Positions 1-11,229 of a stretch of DNA of 64,000 bases are shown here, one piece after another (positions within the stretch are counted from its first letter, which is position 1; each line of letters opens with the position of its first letter). Below the pieces are notes generated by a model. That model was given only the letters and a program-made list of their open reading frames with translations, did no database searches and had not been told where the DNA came from. The stretch is taken from positions 16,001 through 80,000 of the forward strand of contig JAJOZX010005806.1 of the NCBI GenBank assembly GCA_023014485.1, written 5' to 3'. Both the position numbers and the translations under genes were made by a program. This DNA comes from Bathynomus jamesi. Lineage: Eukaryota > Arthropoda > Malacostraca > Isopoda > Cirolanidae.

Positions 1-1020
1 AGCGATGAACGATTTGAAATATACCTCTGACGGGCTGAACGAAAGCTAACAAATTCGGAAACAAACGACTCTGAAATTTACTGTTACTCAAATGTTTTGA
101 CTCCAATGGAAAACTGACTCTGTAACGACTAAAATAAGTTTTGAGTCTAGACTCAGTCTCAAACAACAAATTTTGACGCGCAAAAGTTTTTGAAGCGACG
201 TGACTCAGAATAATTTGGAAAATAATGGGCGCCATTTTGAATTTAAAATAAATTTTTGTTTAATTTGATAATTACTCTAAAACGGGTAGCGAAACAGAAT
301 ATCTACTAATTTTCTTTATACGGAGAACGTGAAAATGATCGTGATTAGTCGAAAGAATACACGCACAAATTTTGAATTCCTATTTATCAGAAATGAAAAA
401 ATAATGCATAAGCCTAACGGTGTGCATGGGTTCGTATTATTAAATTGATAACAATTTAATAAGGTTAGCTGCCACCAAATATAGTGAACAAGTTTTATTA
501 TTTTACTTTCTTCATTATTTACTCTTCTATCGGCTCTTTATTTCATTTATCGCTTGCTTTCTCTACACTCGTTTTCACTGTACTGTATAGCTTCATGGTA
601 GCCACGCCGAGACTATGTAAGCCGTTACAACACGAAGGGGGAAGGGGGTTTCATTAATACTCTATTTAAACGCTTGTTAACATTTTATTTAATTCCGAAA
701 ATGCTTTAATTAATATGAGGGGATGCGAGTAGAACATTTTACTATAATAATTCACGTCGGAGAGGGGCACAAAACAATTAATTTGATGTTTAGATTACAT
801 GGCCCCAACTTTACGCTTATCGTGCTACTGAAAGACTGACTCCTTTTGGGGGTAGTCCGCTCTGTTGGCCTTTGTTCAGGATTGCCAACTCTTCCTATTT
901 TAAACAATTACAATCTAACAAACATACTTTATCGTAATTTCACAATTATTAGTAAATTTATATTAAACATTATAATCTTAACTAAACAAAAATTAATATT
1001 CTTAACTAGGCATTACTACA
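1..1020. other. AT-rich stretch without a recognisable gene
   Basis: No convincing protein, RNA gene or complete repeat was recognised. The only local structure is a short hairpin near 437-462, where an 11-base A/T-rich arm (TTATTAAATTG) is followed by ATAA and its complement. Short open frames here have no recognisable motif and are probably chance. Confidence 0.5.
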
Positions 1021-1569
1021 AAAGCAGCCTAGCCCCACTACATTTAGAACCTCAATATAAGTAAAAGACTCGTTGCATTCACGTCGGATTGAATAAATCA
1101 AAGAAAAAGGGGTAACTATTATATTTTTAGCCAAAACCAAAACTTAAACCTCAACTGGCAGAATTGAGCGTCCACTTTTCAAGGCACATAACATGTCCGT
1201 TTCATGATGGGAATGAACTCAGAATGGTTCCCTGAGTTTTTTATGATACACAGAGACCGTGCATGGAACAAGGAACTCTTCTGGGATAATTAAATCCACT
1301 ATAGTCCGAATAAGTAATGGTAAATGACAAATACCATAGTTTTTCTTTTTCATGATGCAAGCCCGACGTGGGCAATGGGTCTCTCACAACGGACATGTTA
1401 TGTGCCTTGAAAAGTGGATGCTCAATTCTGCCAGTTGAGGTTTAAGTTTTGGTTTTGGCTAAAAATATAATAGTTACCCCTTTTTCTTTGATTTATTCAA
1501 TCTGACGTGAATGCAACGAGTTTTTTACTTATATTGAGGTTCTAAATGTAGTTGGGCTAGGCTGCTTTA
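1021..1569. repeat. Inverted repeat A: two 179 bp arms
   Basis: The left arm (1021-1199) and right arm (1391-1569) are reverse complements with only a handful of mismatches by eye. The spacer between them is the first copy of a second inverted repeat (1208-1387). No coding potential is seen. The arms look like halves of one unclassified repeat that has been copied or inverted locally. Confidence 0.8.
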
Positions 1570-1829
1570 AACCCTAGGTCCATGTCCCAAAGCTGGATCC
1601 TGTCTGCTTTGCAGATAGCTGGTGAGGGAAGCTATATTTATGGGACCTCTTTGCGAGAGACCCATTGCCCATGTCGGGCTTGCATCATGAAAAAGAAAAA
1701 CTATGGTATTTCTCATTTACCATTACTTATTCGGACTATAGTGGATTTAATTATCCCAGAAGAGTTCCTTGTTCCATGCACAGTCTGTGTGTATCATAAA
1801 AAACTCAGGGAACCATTCTGAGTTCATTC

Positions 1830-1832
<3 letters not shown>
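1208..1832. repeat. Inverted repeat B: two ~178 bp arms
   Basis: The segment 1208-1387 reappears as its reverse complement at 1655-1832, so the region reads A, B, A-inverted, spacer, B-inverted. The right arm abuts the (TA)n array at 1833. Interlocked rather than simply nested arms mean this is not a plain hairpin element; two inversion or insertion events, or a rearranged dimer, are needed. Confidence 0.8.
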
Positions 1833-1908
<76 letters not shown>

Positions 1909-1910
1909 CA

Positions 1911-1991
<81 letters not shown>

Positions 1992-2002
1992 TATATATAT
2001 AT
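1833..2002. repeat. (TA)n microsatellite, left flank of a transposon
   Basis: Nearly uninterrupted TA dinucleotides with a few CAG or TGTA interruptions. It ends exactly where the TAGGGTG terminus of the next element begins, and the array resumes at 4692 on the other side. Confidence 0.95.
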
Positions 2003-4691
2003 TAGGGTGTCCCAGCCTCACATGTGAAAATAAAAATTTGCAAGAGTCAAATCGCACACCCCTTTAATTAATTACACTTGAAGAAAGGAAAAAATGGGCA
2101 AAATTTCATTGGCCTATTAGGAGGGGAAGGGTCCCCTCATTGACCTTGTTTATTCGACCCTATATGAACAAACGTAAATGCTCAGCATTAATCATTCTAG
2201 AACGGAAGAATGAAATGTAAATTCTTTCTAATGACTAAATTAAAGGAAATGGAAATTCTTCCTAATGGCACATTTCATTTCGGGGGACAGAGGATCTTTT
2301 TGTCTGCTGAGGGGAACTGCTGGCGGTGGTATTCGACGACTTGGTACACGAGCTGCCATTCCTCCTCGTTTTTTGTCAGGCCCTCGTTGAAATCTTCCGC
2401 CAGTTTCACCACCCGTTCTGCCGCGTCATTCACAGACTTCAACGATGGTGCACATCCTTCGAGATCTTTGGTTTTTTTTGGAACTGGCAGCTTCAGGCAA
2501 TGAAAAAGGTTTTGAGTCCTTTTTGTGACCAAGGTGCTCAAGTCCGACTGTCTCACGGTCAAGACACTCTTTCCCTCCAGCCGATGCAGATCTTTTGGGT
2601 TTTCGGTCTTCTTGTGCAGGTTTTGGAGCATGGCTGTCTTCTCTGCATCGGTGGTTTTGGAGGAGAACATAGCGAGTCTGGCTAAATCTTCGCTTAGGTA
2701 CCAGAGGTGGCCCTGGAATTTCATCAATGCGGCGGTACCTACATCATGATCCACCGCCTTGTACCGCTCTAGGTCCTCCAACAGCTCCAGGTCATTGACG
2801 GGCGCGTCCGCCGTCAATGGAGCCTCGAACCACCTCTGGAGGTAGATGGTGACGGCAAAGACGTTTATCCTGCGTAGTGACCGGACCTCATGAGTGGTCA
2901 GGTGGAATTGGCTTCGGAAGATGAACATCTTAAGACAGTAAATGCCTTTGGCCATCCACCTGGCCCGGTGGTATGCTCCAGGACGATTGTACCGGAGATC
3001 TCGTTTGCCATGACCATCGAGGAAGACCAGAGCGAGGATCAGGAACTCCCGGTAATCGTCTCTTGGGTGGCCAACTTCAAGCTGGTCTTCAATGAAGTGG
3101 ACAATCTGCTCTTTTTTCAATGCCACCCATTCCGAAAGGATGTCGCTTGGGCCATTGCCGTTGAATGGAGAAGCCTGCTTCTGGTCAATGAACTCCCATT
3201 GGGATTTGAAGCGAGCGAACAGCGAAATTTCGGGGCCAAAAGACCTGAAGAACAGGTCAAAGACTGAGGTGATTACCAATTCCATCATGTGGTGTCTGCA
3301 AGCCAGGAAAAGAACGCGGCGGTCCATTTGGTCCTGGATAATCGTACAAGCGTCGCTGTGAATACCAGTATTCGCTGCTGTTGTGTCGAAGCAGAGACCG
3401 GCAATCCATGGTTGAACTTGCGGCCAATCGTCCAGCACCTTCAGAACAGCTCCAGCCATCCGCTGTCCCGTGCTGTCAGGGATTTTTGGGATCGCCAACA
3501 ACTTCTCAAGATTCTTCCTGCTGACCAGCACTGTTATGCGATCCGATTTCCCTCCATCCGAATCAGGGAGGAGTTTGCCATCAAAGTGGACGACAAGCGG
3601 CGTATCATGATTGAACTCCGTCTTGATTCCGGCTGCCAAGTTCTTCCTGGACTTCTGCCGTGAATGGTGAAGACTTGATTTGGAGAAGGTGACCGAGGAT
3701 AACTCAACTCCCGCGGCAGCGAGTGCTGGAGCCACAATGTGCATCGCTTGGCGTACTGAGGTTCCAGTTCGATCCAGGGCTGCAGCAAAATTGGGATATT
3801 GGATGATCCTCCTTGCCGACACTTGGCAGTCCTTGGGAGTGGATCGAGGAGCCGAAGGACCAGGAGAGGAATATTGGACATCATCATTGGATGCTTCGGC
3901 CATGGACTCCGAAGAAGAAGAAGACCCACTTTTCACCGTTCCTTTTGCTTGCAGTGAGTCCATCTCTTCGCGGCTTTTCTTCTTCCTCTTCTCTTCAGCT
4001 GCTCGGTGTTTCTCCCGCTCCGCTGCCCTGCGAGCAAACTCCAGGTCCTCTCCTCCGATGTACATCTTCTGCACGGTTCGCTGGTCATTCAGAAAGTCTC
4101 GATCTTCGGGGACTTTGATGAGTTTCATGGCGTTGGCATGAGCTGTTTCAAACAGTGTATTCAGGTTGGCTTGGAATCCCTTTTCCCGCTCCAGTTGCTT
4201 CTCTCCCACACGGTTTCGGTTTCTGGCAACCTTCTCGTAGTCCGTGGAGAGGGCCTTGATCCTCTCGACGCACTTGGGCTTGTGTGGAGGTCGGAATAGA
4301 TGCCTGAGCCCACACCGCCATAACCTCATCAGCTACCACATTGGCAGCTTCCGCCGTGGACGTTTTTTTCTTCCGAGTGAAGAACAACAGACATCGAAGA
4401 ACATCTCCCACTGTCGGGAGTTGACACAGCGTTTCCAGGGGTTCATTTCGCAACACCCCCACCAACCACACAGTCTCCTGCTTTCTTGTATCCATAACCT
4501 GAAAAGAAATATGCTACAATTAGTATAAGGTAGAGAGTAGCCGTTCAGCAATAGTAACACATGGTTTGAGGGGACCCTTAAAATTAAAGAACACGAATGA
4601 AATTCATCTTGCTGGCATGTTTTCACGAGTGGAAGAAATTAGGGGGGTGTGCATGACAAACTTCAGGAACAAAAAAAATTGGGACACTCTA
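2003..4691 (-). mobile_element. hAT-like transposon E1, TAGGGTG termini, inserted in (TA)n
   Basis: The left end starts TAGGGTGTCCCA and the right end, read inwards, starts TAGAGTGTCCCA. ATATATAT lies immediately outside both ends (1995-2002 and 4692-4699), compatible with an 8 bp target duplication inside the microsatellite. Imperfect inverted similarity continues inward for over 100 bp, including GGTCCCCTCA-type blocks near 2129 and 4567. One gene occupies nearly all of the interior on the minus strand. Confidence 0.85.
2275..4495 (-). pseudogene. hAT-like (DGK/CRHH/VNDxAER family) transposase, one frameshift
   Basis: A 684-residue frame runs 4329 to 2275. The likely true start is the methionine at 4495 in another frame, joined by a frameshift near 4285, because the motif W(A)xASIPT of the N-terminal block lies before the shift and its continuation PKCVERIK after it. 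In 684-residue numbering the blocks are: helical N-terminal region with LFETAHxxAMKLI (about 59-71), a charged and serine-rich linker (95-165), HFDGK with D250, FDTTAAN with D315, CRHH as C344/H347, PRDDYREF (422-429), HRARW (454-458), HLWYLSED (541-548) and VNDAAER (633-639). I infer D250, D315 and E638 as the DDE-type triad. A ttcttttcag acceptor-like site lies just upstream of the start. It is the best preserved copy of this family here. Confidence 0.8.
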
Positions 4692-4718
4692 ATATATATA
4701 TATATATATATATATACA

Positions 4719-4766
<48 letters not shown>
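4692..4766. repeat. (TA)n microsatellite, right flank of E1
   Basis: Continuation of the TA array interrupted by E1, with a few CAG interruptions. It is followed closely by a Tigger-type element. Confidence 0.9.
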
Positions 4767-4768
<2 letters not shown>

Positions 4769-4802
4769 TGTTCGTTTTACTACATATATATAAATGTATA
4801 TG

Positions 4803-5231
4803 CAGTCAACCCTCGTTATAACGGACTAATAGGGGGGAAAAGGTGTCCGTTATAGCCGATTGTCCGATATAACCGACGGTACTGGTAACCTATGGTATAC
4901 GTATACGATACGGTAATGGAGATACTATATACAGTACTGTGCACTGTCTGCTGAACATGATAAATGATACAGAAAAAATGAAATATAATAAAAATATAAA
5001 AGTTAGCTTGTCCTTGGCCTTACGAATGTTGGAAACAGTTTGCTTTTTCACGCCATACTCCGCGCACACCTTGGCCACCGAAGCACCCGCCTCTAACTTC
5101 TTGATTAATTCCAGCTTCTGGGTCACTGACAGGGTCACACGCTTCTTCTTTTCCTGGTTAACGTCGCCAGTGGTGTGTCCGGTTTATCTGATATCCGCTC
5201 TAACGGGGTCCGTTATAGCGAGGGTTGACTG
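4803..5231 (-). mobile_element. Tigger/pogo-type deletion derivative
   Basis: The ends are CAGTCAACCCTCG at 4803 and its complement ending at 5231, extending about 25 bp inward (TATAACGGAC). A TA dinucleotide follows on the right; the left flank reads TG, perhaps a mutated TA. Only the amino-terminal part of a transposase remains, so this is an internally deleted copy. Confidence 0.8.
5004..5138 (-). pseudogene. Tigger transposase fragment (CENP-B N-terminal HTH)
   Basis: The start codon at 5138 opens about 45 residues with QKLELIKKLEAG, then VAKVCAEYGVKKQTVSNIRK, the classic CENP-B/pogo helix-turn-helix that binds transposon ends. Similarity stops after KAKDKL; the rest of the frame to 4890 is non-homologous. 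The DDE catalytic domain is absent. Confidence 0.8.
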
Positions 5232-5233
5232 TA

Positions 5234-5501
5234 CAGGTACTCCCTGACTTACGATGGGGTTACGTTCCGACAAACATGTCGTAAGTCGAAAATAACCACA
5301 ATGGTAGTGATGTGTGTTAACATATACGTAGTTCAATCAAAGTAAAATAACAAAACACACAAATTATACAAATAATAGTAAATAATAGAAGTAAATAAAC
5401 TGATCGGAATTTGAATTTTTCGTCGTCTATTATTTTATTTTATTTATTTAATATGACAGTCATCGTCGTAAGTCGGGTGGTCGTAACTCGGGGAGTATCT
5501 G
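5234..5501. mobile_element. MITE with CAGGTACTCCC termini
   Basis: Inverted ends CAGGTACTCCCTGACTTACGA (left) and the related CAGATACTCCCCGAGTTACGA (right). TA flanks both sides (5232-5233 and 5502-5503), giving a TA duplication typical of Tc1/mariner/pogo elements. There is no coding potential. Its left TA is also the right flank of the preceding Tigger copy. Confidence 0.8.
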
Positions 5502-5558
5502 TATATACCTTTTAGGTCACTCATGTTGGCTGTTTCTACAATTTCCATAATTTATATA

Positions 5559-6132
5559 GTGAGGCCTTGCATAATGAACGCCTTAAATAGCGAATTTTTG
5601 CTTTTACCTCCATAAGGCTCCATTGATTTAAATAACGATTTTACCTTGCAGAATGAATTTGGTAACGAAAAATGTAATAACACTTTTTCTATTTAGTTGG
5701 AGGTTGGTAGCTGTCGTGAGCAGTTGTGTACAATTGCTCTCAATTTTTTTTTTAATTTTGCTTTACTGTGATTTATCATTATAATATCATTAATTAATAT
5801 AGTAAATAAATAATAATTAATGCTTTTAAGAGTCCAAACTGCCTGGCCATAAACCAATGAAAGACTGGTTTACTTTACTTATAGCTGGGAATGCATCAGG
5901 GGACCTGAAGATTAAGCCTATGCTTGTGTATCATTCCTAAAATCCCAGGATATTCAAGCAGAAGAAGGTGAACCCATTTAAAAAATGGGTAAACAAGCGC
6001 AAAAAGGGTCAAAATTTGGGCTCTGGAACGAATTACTGAAAATCCCATTGAACTAATGTGTTGCATAACGAATTTTTCAGTTAACGAATGACCTTCTGGA
6101 ATGAATTAAATTCGTTATGCAAGGCCTCATTG
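5559..6132. mobile_element. Tigger-like non-autonomous element, TGAGGCCTTGCAT ends
   Basis: The ends share GTGAGGCCTTGCATAA on the left and the complement of CAATGAGGCCTTGCATAA on the right, each next to TA. The interior has no recognisable protein. Similar wording (unpaired Ts, AATGAA/TAACGAA near the tips) is typical of pogo-derived elements. Confidence 0.65.
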
Positions 6133-6319
6133 TATATGAAATAAAAACTAAGAAGTTATTTAATAGTTATAAAATAATAAAATTATAAAAATATAAGACA
6201 TGAAAGCTGAAACTATTTCAAAATGGTTCAGCATATAAAAAAGCAACTGCAATAAATGGAACAATACACGAATACTTTACAACCACATATATATACTGTA
6301 CTCTTATACCTAAACTGAA

Positions 6320-7421
6320 TTTGTTCTCAGAAACAGGATTGCTTCAGTTAGGTCCTCCTTCATTGCTGTTCTCAAATTGGATCTGAGGATTCAGAGGGCA
6401 GAAAACATGCTCCATGCTGACTTGAGTCAGTGGCAATGCTGTGACAGTCAGAGTGGCATCTTGAACAATCTCAGGGTATCAGGGTATTGCATCTTTCACT
6501 TTCAACTTTACAGTATGGTCAATTTTTTCTACCTCTCCCAGTGCATGAGAAAAATCCAATTTGAATTTAGCTAGCGCAGTTGGGCTCCTTTCTCCGCTTT
6601 TTTCCAAATCTAATCGATGATGCTTTGACTGCTGCTGGTCATCTAGATATTTTTCAAAATCAAATTCTTCATCTTCAGAATTGGATGAGGATGATGATGG
6701 AAGGCTGCCATGTTGCGGCCCAGCTACAGCCTCATCTTCCGCTCGTGGACCTTTCATACGAATGGCTACTTCACATAAAGCAGCTTTAGCTCTAATTTGC
6801 TGTTCTTCTGTCAGTGTGACTTGGTACATAGCATCAACATAGATAGCAGCCAATAGGATGTCATTGTCCAGCAATGTTGCTTCAGTATAGCATCTAGTTT
6901 TGGTATTCTAGCAGCCACCATAACATTTCACAACTTGCCAATAAGACTGGCCGCATATTTTTCTCTCAAGCTGTCATGAATTGCCAGTTGTACTGTATGG
7001 ACACCACAGTGCATGTGATGGATCTTGGAGAGCCTTGCAGCAGCATCCACAAATTCATCTAGAGTATCACCGCCATTGTCTGAAACTTCATCATCATCAA
7101 AATCATCTACCACTTCATCTTTGTTCAGCTTCTCGATGGTGCTCATCATGTTGGTGGCATTGTCAGTCATGGTCGATAAGACTTGTTCTTTACCAATGTC
7201 AAACTCTTCCAGAATGTCCATCACTAGTTGTTGGAGATAGTCACGTCTAGAAAATTCCAAGAAACCACGTGCAGTTGAAAATTTCAAGGAAACATGTGTA
7301 GTTTTAAGATTTGGAGTCAGAGTTAGGAGATTTGTACCAACTCCAACTCTGACTCCACCCAAAAAATAACTGACTCCATGACTCCAACTCTTGACTCCGA
7401 CCCCGACTCTACAACCCTGCT
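6320..7421 (-). pseudogene. hAT transposase remnant with one terminus
   Basis: Read on the minus strand, the right boundary begins CAGGGTTGTAGAGTCGGGGT (tip at 7421), a hAT-type terminus rich in GAGTC repeats. Coding pieces follow: a block with MTDNATNMM (second catalytic D) and HCGVHTVQLAIHD, which gives the C(2)H motif, within 6928-7250; then an acidic serine-rich linker (6479-6874); then a degenerate C-terminal dimerisation region with TQVSMEHVF and LRTAMKED-like wording at 6320-6470. Frameshifts and a stop near 6479 break it. The opposite terminus was not found. Confidence 0.7.
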
Positions 7422-7530
7422 TCTTAGGTTAGGGATAAGCTTGGTTGCCTTACATTGCACACCTTCAAGCATATCAATATCATATCCAAGGTGAGGGGAC
7501 CAAACTTGAATACAGTATTCTAAGGATTAC

Positions 7531-7912
7531 TAGTCAAAATGGCCCCTTTTCAAAACATCCCTTAGCCAAAATGTCCCATAGTCAAAAGTATCGGTGATGT
7601 TAATAATAGAATCTATATGCATAAAGATAATAGAATCTACCCTTGTATAAAATACTATATAACAGCAATGAAACTAACCATACAAAAGTATGATGTTTTT
7701 GTTAGTTTTAATAAAAATATCACAATTTAACTTAATCAATCATTATGGGTATACAGTTTACCTAACTGGACATTCAATAATTTTCTTGTAGGTTTTGATT
7801 AATTTTATTAATCAAAACCTACAGGAAACCTTTGTGGTATAAAAGAACTTTAATGAAAATATCAGAACTTAACTGGGTTACTTTAGAATGGGGACATTTT
7901 GGCTAGGAGACA
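7531..7912. repeat. Foldback repeat (MITE-like)
   Basis: Left wording TCAAAATGGCCCC and CTTAGCCAAAATGTCCC is mirrored at the right by GGGGACATTTTGGCTAGG and ACATTTTGA. The axis is a perfect hairpin at about 7790-7826 (GTAGGTTTTGATTAA and its complement around a five-base loop). Arms are diverged in between. No coding sequence. Confidence 0.6.
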
Positions 7913-8867
7913 TTTTGAAATTATATAATTTACATTTGTAAATTATATAATTTACAGACGACTTCCTTATTTTTGTAACTAACATTCTTCTTAATAATGC
8001 CTAACATTTTGTGCTTTATTTCTAGCCTTTAAGCACTGCTTAGAAAATTTTAGATCATTAACAACTGTAATGCCAACAGGGTTGGCCAAATTTTGGGTTT
8101 TTAGAAAAAACTCAACCCACATGTGTGTGTTCAGGTTTTTTCACAAAAACCCAGAAAAACCCCCATCCCAGTTGAGGTTTTTCATAGTTTTTTCATAATG
8201 TTGTTGAAATATAAATGTATACATCTTTACGATCTTGTATTGTATTCCTGCTTCCACTTTGCCTAAAATTAAAGGATAATACAAAGAATCACTATTAACA
8301 AAATCAAAATTATGACTGGTTTCACCTTGTCTGAACACCTATTAGGCCATTACCCTTCCCAAAAATACAAAGCAGACCAGGAATAAACTTGGCAAGCAAG
8401 TTAGCAACCCATTTGAGACAAATATTTCCAAGTACAGTACTCAATTTGCTAGGTAACCTTGAATGAAATGCATATGGAACACGTATGTAATGAGTATGCT
8501 GTATGCAATATGCACATTTGGAGTCTACCTCAGTCCTCACTCCTCAGACTTTCAGAGTTGCTAAGTGTCACTATTGTGTCTGACTGACTGGCAGTGTTGG
8601 TTGTGTTTGCTTCTGGAGAAAGAAACTAAATTGTGTTTGCAATGCAGTTTTCAAAATCAATGCAACTAGTTTACTTCTATCATATTTTTCCTCACACAAA
8701 TTTGATCACAGAAGTCGTATCCAATATTGTATTAAAATGCCTTGGTTACCAGGTAGTGGTTGCAAGCAAGCGAGTGAGTGGCTTGAAGTGTCCCGAATAA
8801 AAAACTTGAGCAAAGTAAAGTGTAATCACTGGATTAGCGCTGACATCCAAGGTAGAATGTATAAGAG

Positions 8868-9523
8868 CACATCTTGGCAACTGTGACAATAGGAATCATC
8901 ATGAAGATGATGGATCAAAGGGAGGCTCAAGTCATGCATCATCATCACCTGACCAGAGTCAAGAGTCTACAGCTTCACCAGTAGATTCTCCACTTCTCTC
9001 ACTAATGTCACCATCTATATCAAGCATCTTGCAGGTATCACAAGGAACATCTTCAAGATCAGAATTAGAGGTCATGTCTCCAACTCCAAAAAAAGTTAAA
9101 CTGGTCCAAAATAAACTTTTTGATTATGCCTGCAAGACCACAGAATCACAAGGGAAACACATTGACCTGCAAGTAGCAAAGTTCTTTTATGCTAACAGCA
9201 TTGCTTTCAGAGCTGCTGAATCAAAGCAATATAAGGAAATGATGAAATACTTGAGACCAGGTTATCACCCTCCATCAAGAAAGGATCTAGCAGGAAAGTT
9301 GCTGGATGAAGTTCATTCAACAATTGAATCTACAATCACACACCTTCAAGATGGATGGTCATCAGTGCAAAATGGTCCCATAATTGTGTCATCAATTCAC
9401 ACTGGAAAAAGTTCCTACCTGCTAACAACTAATGACTGCGGTACTGAAAAGAAAACAGCGGAGTTCTGTTGTGAAATTGCAGCCAAGAGCATTCAGCAAG
9501 TAAAAAACACCTATGGAAAGGAT
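8868..9523 (+). pseudogene. hAT transposase exon 1 (BED finger remnant, first domain)
   Basis: Upstream wording RAHLGNC near 8860-8885 looks like the end of a BED zinc finger, in a frame that opens into a Ser-rich linker and then the frame from 9005. Residues such as QVAKFFYANSIAF and LLDEVHSTIES match the hAT pre-catalytic region, and LQDGWSS supplies the first catalytic D. It ends at a clean donor GTAAGT at 9524. The finger itself is frameshifted, so the start cannot be set. Confidence 0.7.
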
Positions 9524-9804
9524 GTAAGTAGCTGATAGTTTTTGTATTAAACATAATTGCTAAACATAGGTACATTTAAATAACTAAACAAATAGTTGAG
9601 AGTATACTGTATCTCCTATGAGATAAACATTACAAAATGACTATATGTAGCCCAAGCAACAACACACTGACATTAAATTGAAATTGCTCTATTAGCCTAA
9701 ATGGTCAATACCAGTACTTCATTACATTTTTCCAATACAATAGAACAGAAACCCAAATTGTGACTTTGTGTAACATCATTAATTTGTTTTTTCTTTTCTC
9801 CTAG

Positions 9805-10002
9805 GTATTTGCTTTATGCACTGATAATGAAAGCAAGATGGTTCGGATGAAGAAACTCCTAGCTGAACAATTCCCTTCAATTCTTACCTATGGATGCTCC
9901 GCTCATTACTTGAATCTTGTTGAGAACGTGGTGTCTCCAAACACTGTACTGAAGCACATTGTCCAAGTTCAGAAGTATTTTCGTAACCACCACCAATCTC
10001 AT
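9805..10002 (+). pseudogene. hAT transposase exon 2 (second D and C(2)H)
   Basis: The exon follows a polypyrimidine tract and AG at 9803-9804 and ends before GTATGT at 10003. It encodes VFALCTDNESKM (second catalytic D), then YGCSAHYLNL, a C(2)H motif as in other hAT proteins. Frame joins exon 1 without loss, so this splice junction is credible. Confidence 0.75.
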
Positions 10003-10275
10003 GTATGTATTTGGCAGTGTTTTTCTGAGCAACCTATTCCAAATGTTTATATCATAGCTCATATTTCTTATTTTATATTCCAGGGATGTAGATACCGAAG
10101 GTAGGCAAAAAACAATTTTGACTAAAAAATTTTATCAATTTCATATTCAATATTTTGAATTTGATACCGTAGTTTTTAAAATGTGATCAGCATCACAAAA
10201 AACACACTTCTGATTCTTGTTCATAAATGATTAGAGTGTAAATTAATGATTTGGTATTTTCATTCAATTTTTTAG

Positions 10276-10509
10276 GCCTGGCTGAAGGAGAAAGGGGGAT
10301 TTTTGCCCCCAGATTTCAAATGATACTTGTTGGAATTCTCAGCAAGCACGTGTTGACACGTTTGTAAAGAACTTCTACAAGTACATGGAGATAGTGAACG
10401 AGTAATTGGTGGAAGAAAGCATCAACACCATTCTAAACATGCTTCACTGTATCGCTCAGCTGTACATCTACAAGGACAACTGGACCTGGTTTCCAAAGCT
10501 CTAAATGAG
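10276..10509 (+). pseudogene. hAT transposase exon 3, degenerate
   Basis: Acceptor AG at 10274-10275 and donor GTAAGC at 10510 bound it. It opens with AWLKEKGGFLPPD, continuing exon 2 in frame, but then has stops and shifts. Scattered wording (RVDTFVKNFYKYMEIV) still follows the hAT plan around the RW motif, whose W survives in WNSQQ. Confidence 0.6.
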
Positions 10510-10695
10510 GTAAGCAGATGGAGACTAGTCCAAAAAATTGTTTGGTTATGCACATAGTGACATGCAATGATATGCTACTTGAAAACATATACCTACCAGT
10601 ATTTCAGTGTACCAGGCATATTCATTTTCAATGCATAGGCTAGTAATTGTTACATGAAAGGTAACTACAAAACAATGGCTTAGTATATTAGGGTG

Positions 10696-10902
10696 CAAAG
10701 CTGGGCACTTGCGTTTTTTTTTGCGGTACTGCGGTACTACCGCACTACCAAACCGGTACCGCATAACGCAGTACCGCAAAGGATCGCTGAAAGTACAGCC
10801 TGTACTTTCAGCGATCCTTTGCGGTACTGCGTTATGCGGTACCGGTTTGGTAGTGCGGTAGTACCGCAGTACCGCAAAAAAACCCGCAAGTGCCCAGCTT
10901 TG
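10696..10902. mobile_element. 207 bp near-perfect foldback element
   Basis: The element begins CAAAGCTGGGCACTTGCG and ends with its complement. Almost the whole length is one palindrome with its centre near 10800, built around GCGGTACTGC/GGTACCGC wording. TTAGGGTG flanks it on both sides (10688-10695 and 10903-10910), an 8 bp duplication that is the E6 terminus itself. The CAAAG start and 8 bp duplication fit a hAT-type MITE. Confidence 0.85.
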
Positions 10903-11229
10903 TTAGGGTGTGTCAATTTGGGAGGTGAAAATTAATTTTTGCCAATTCCTTCACTGAGGGGTTTTAAAAATATGTTTTTGGATGTGAAGAATTCAAATCT
11001 GCTATTATTTTTGTGATTGCTCAACACTTAGCTTGGTAAATCTACGTTTGATTAAAAAGCACATAAATTGCTCTCGGGAAAACAACATTTATTAATTTTA
11101 GCTTCTCAAAATGTCAGGTAATGCTATAAAAATTTTAGTTTCTCTGCATAAAACATATCCTAGTAATCATAAAAAATATTCTTGTAATCATAAATCAACA
11201 TTAGAAAGTAATGACATCAGTAAAAAAAA

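Noticed and set aside
846..1064. 72-codon open frame at the start of the window
   Set aside because: Composition is AT-driven (Ile/Leu/Asn/Thr), no motif is recognisable, and its end overlaps an inverted-repeat arm.
1769..2005. A reading frame made of Ile/Tyr repeats
   Set aside because: Translation of a TA microsatellite, not a gene. The same holds for 4566-4855 and for parts of 41283-41807.
2326..4299. Plus-strand open frames across E1
   Set aside because: No motif on that strand, whereas the minus strand carries all family blocks; these are shadows.
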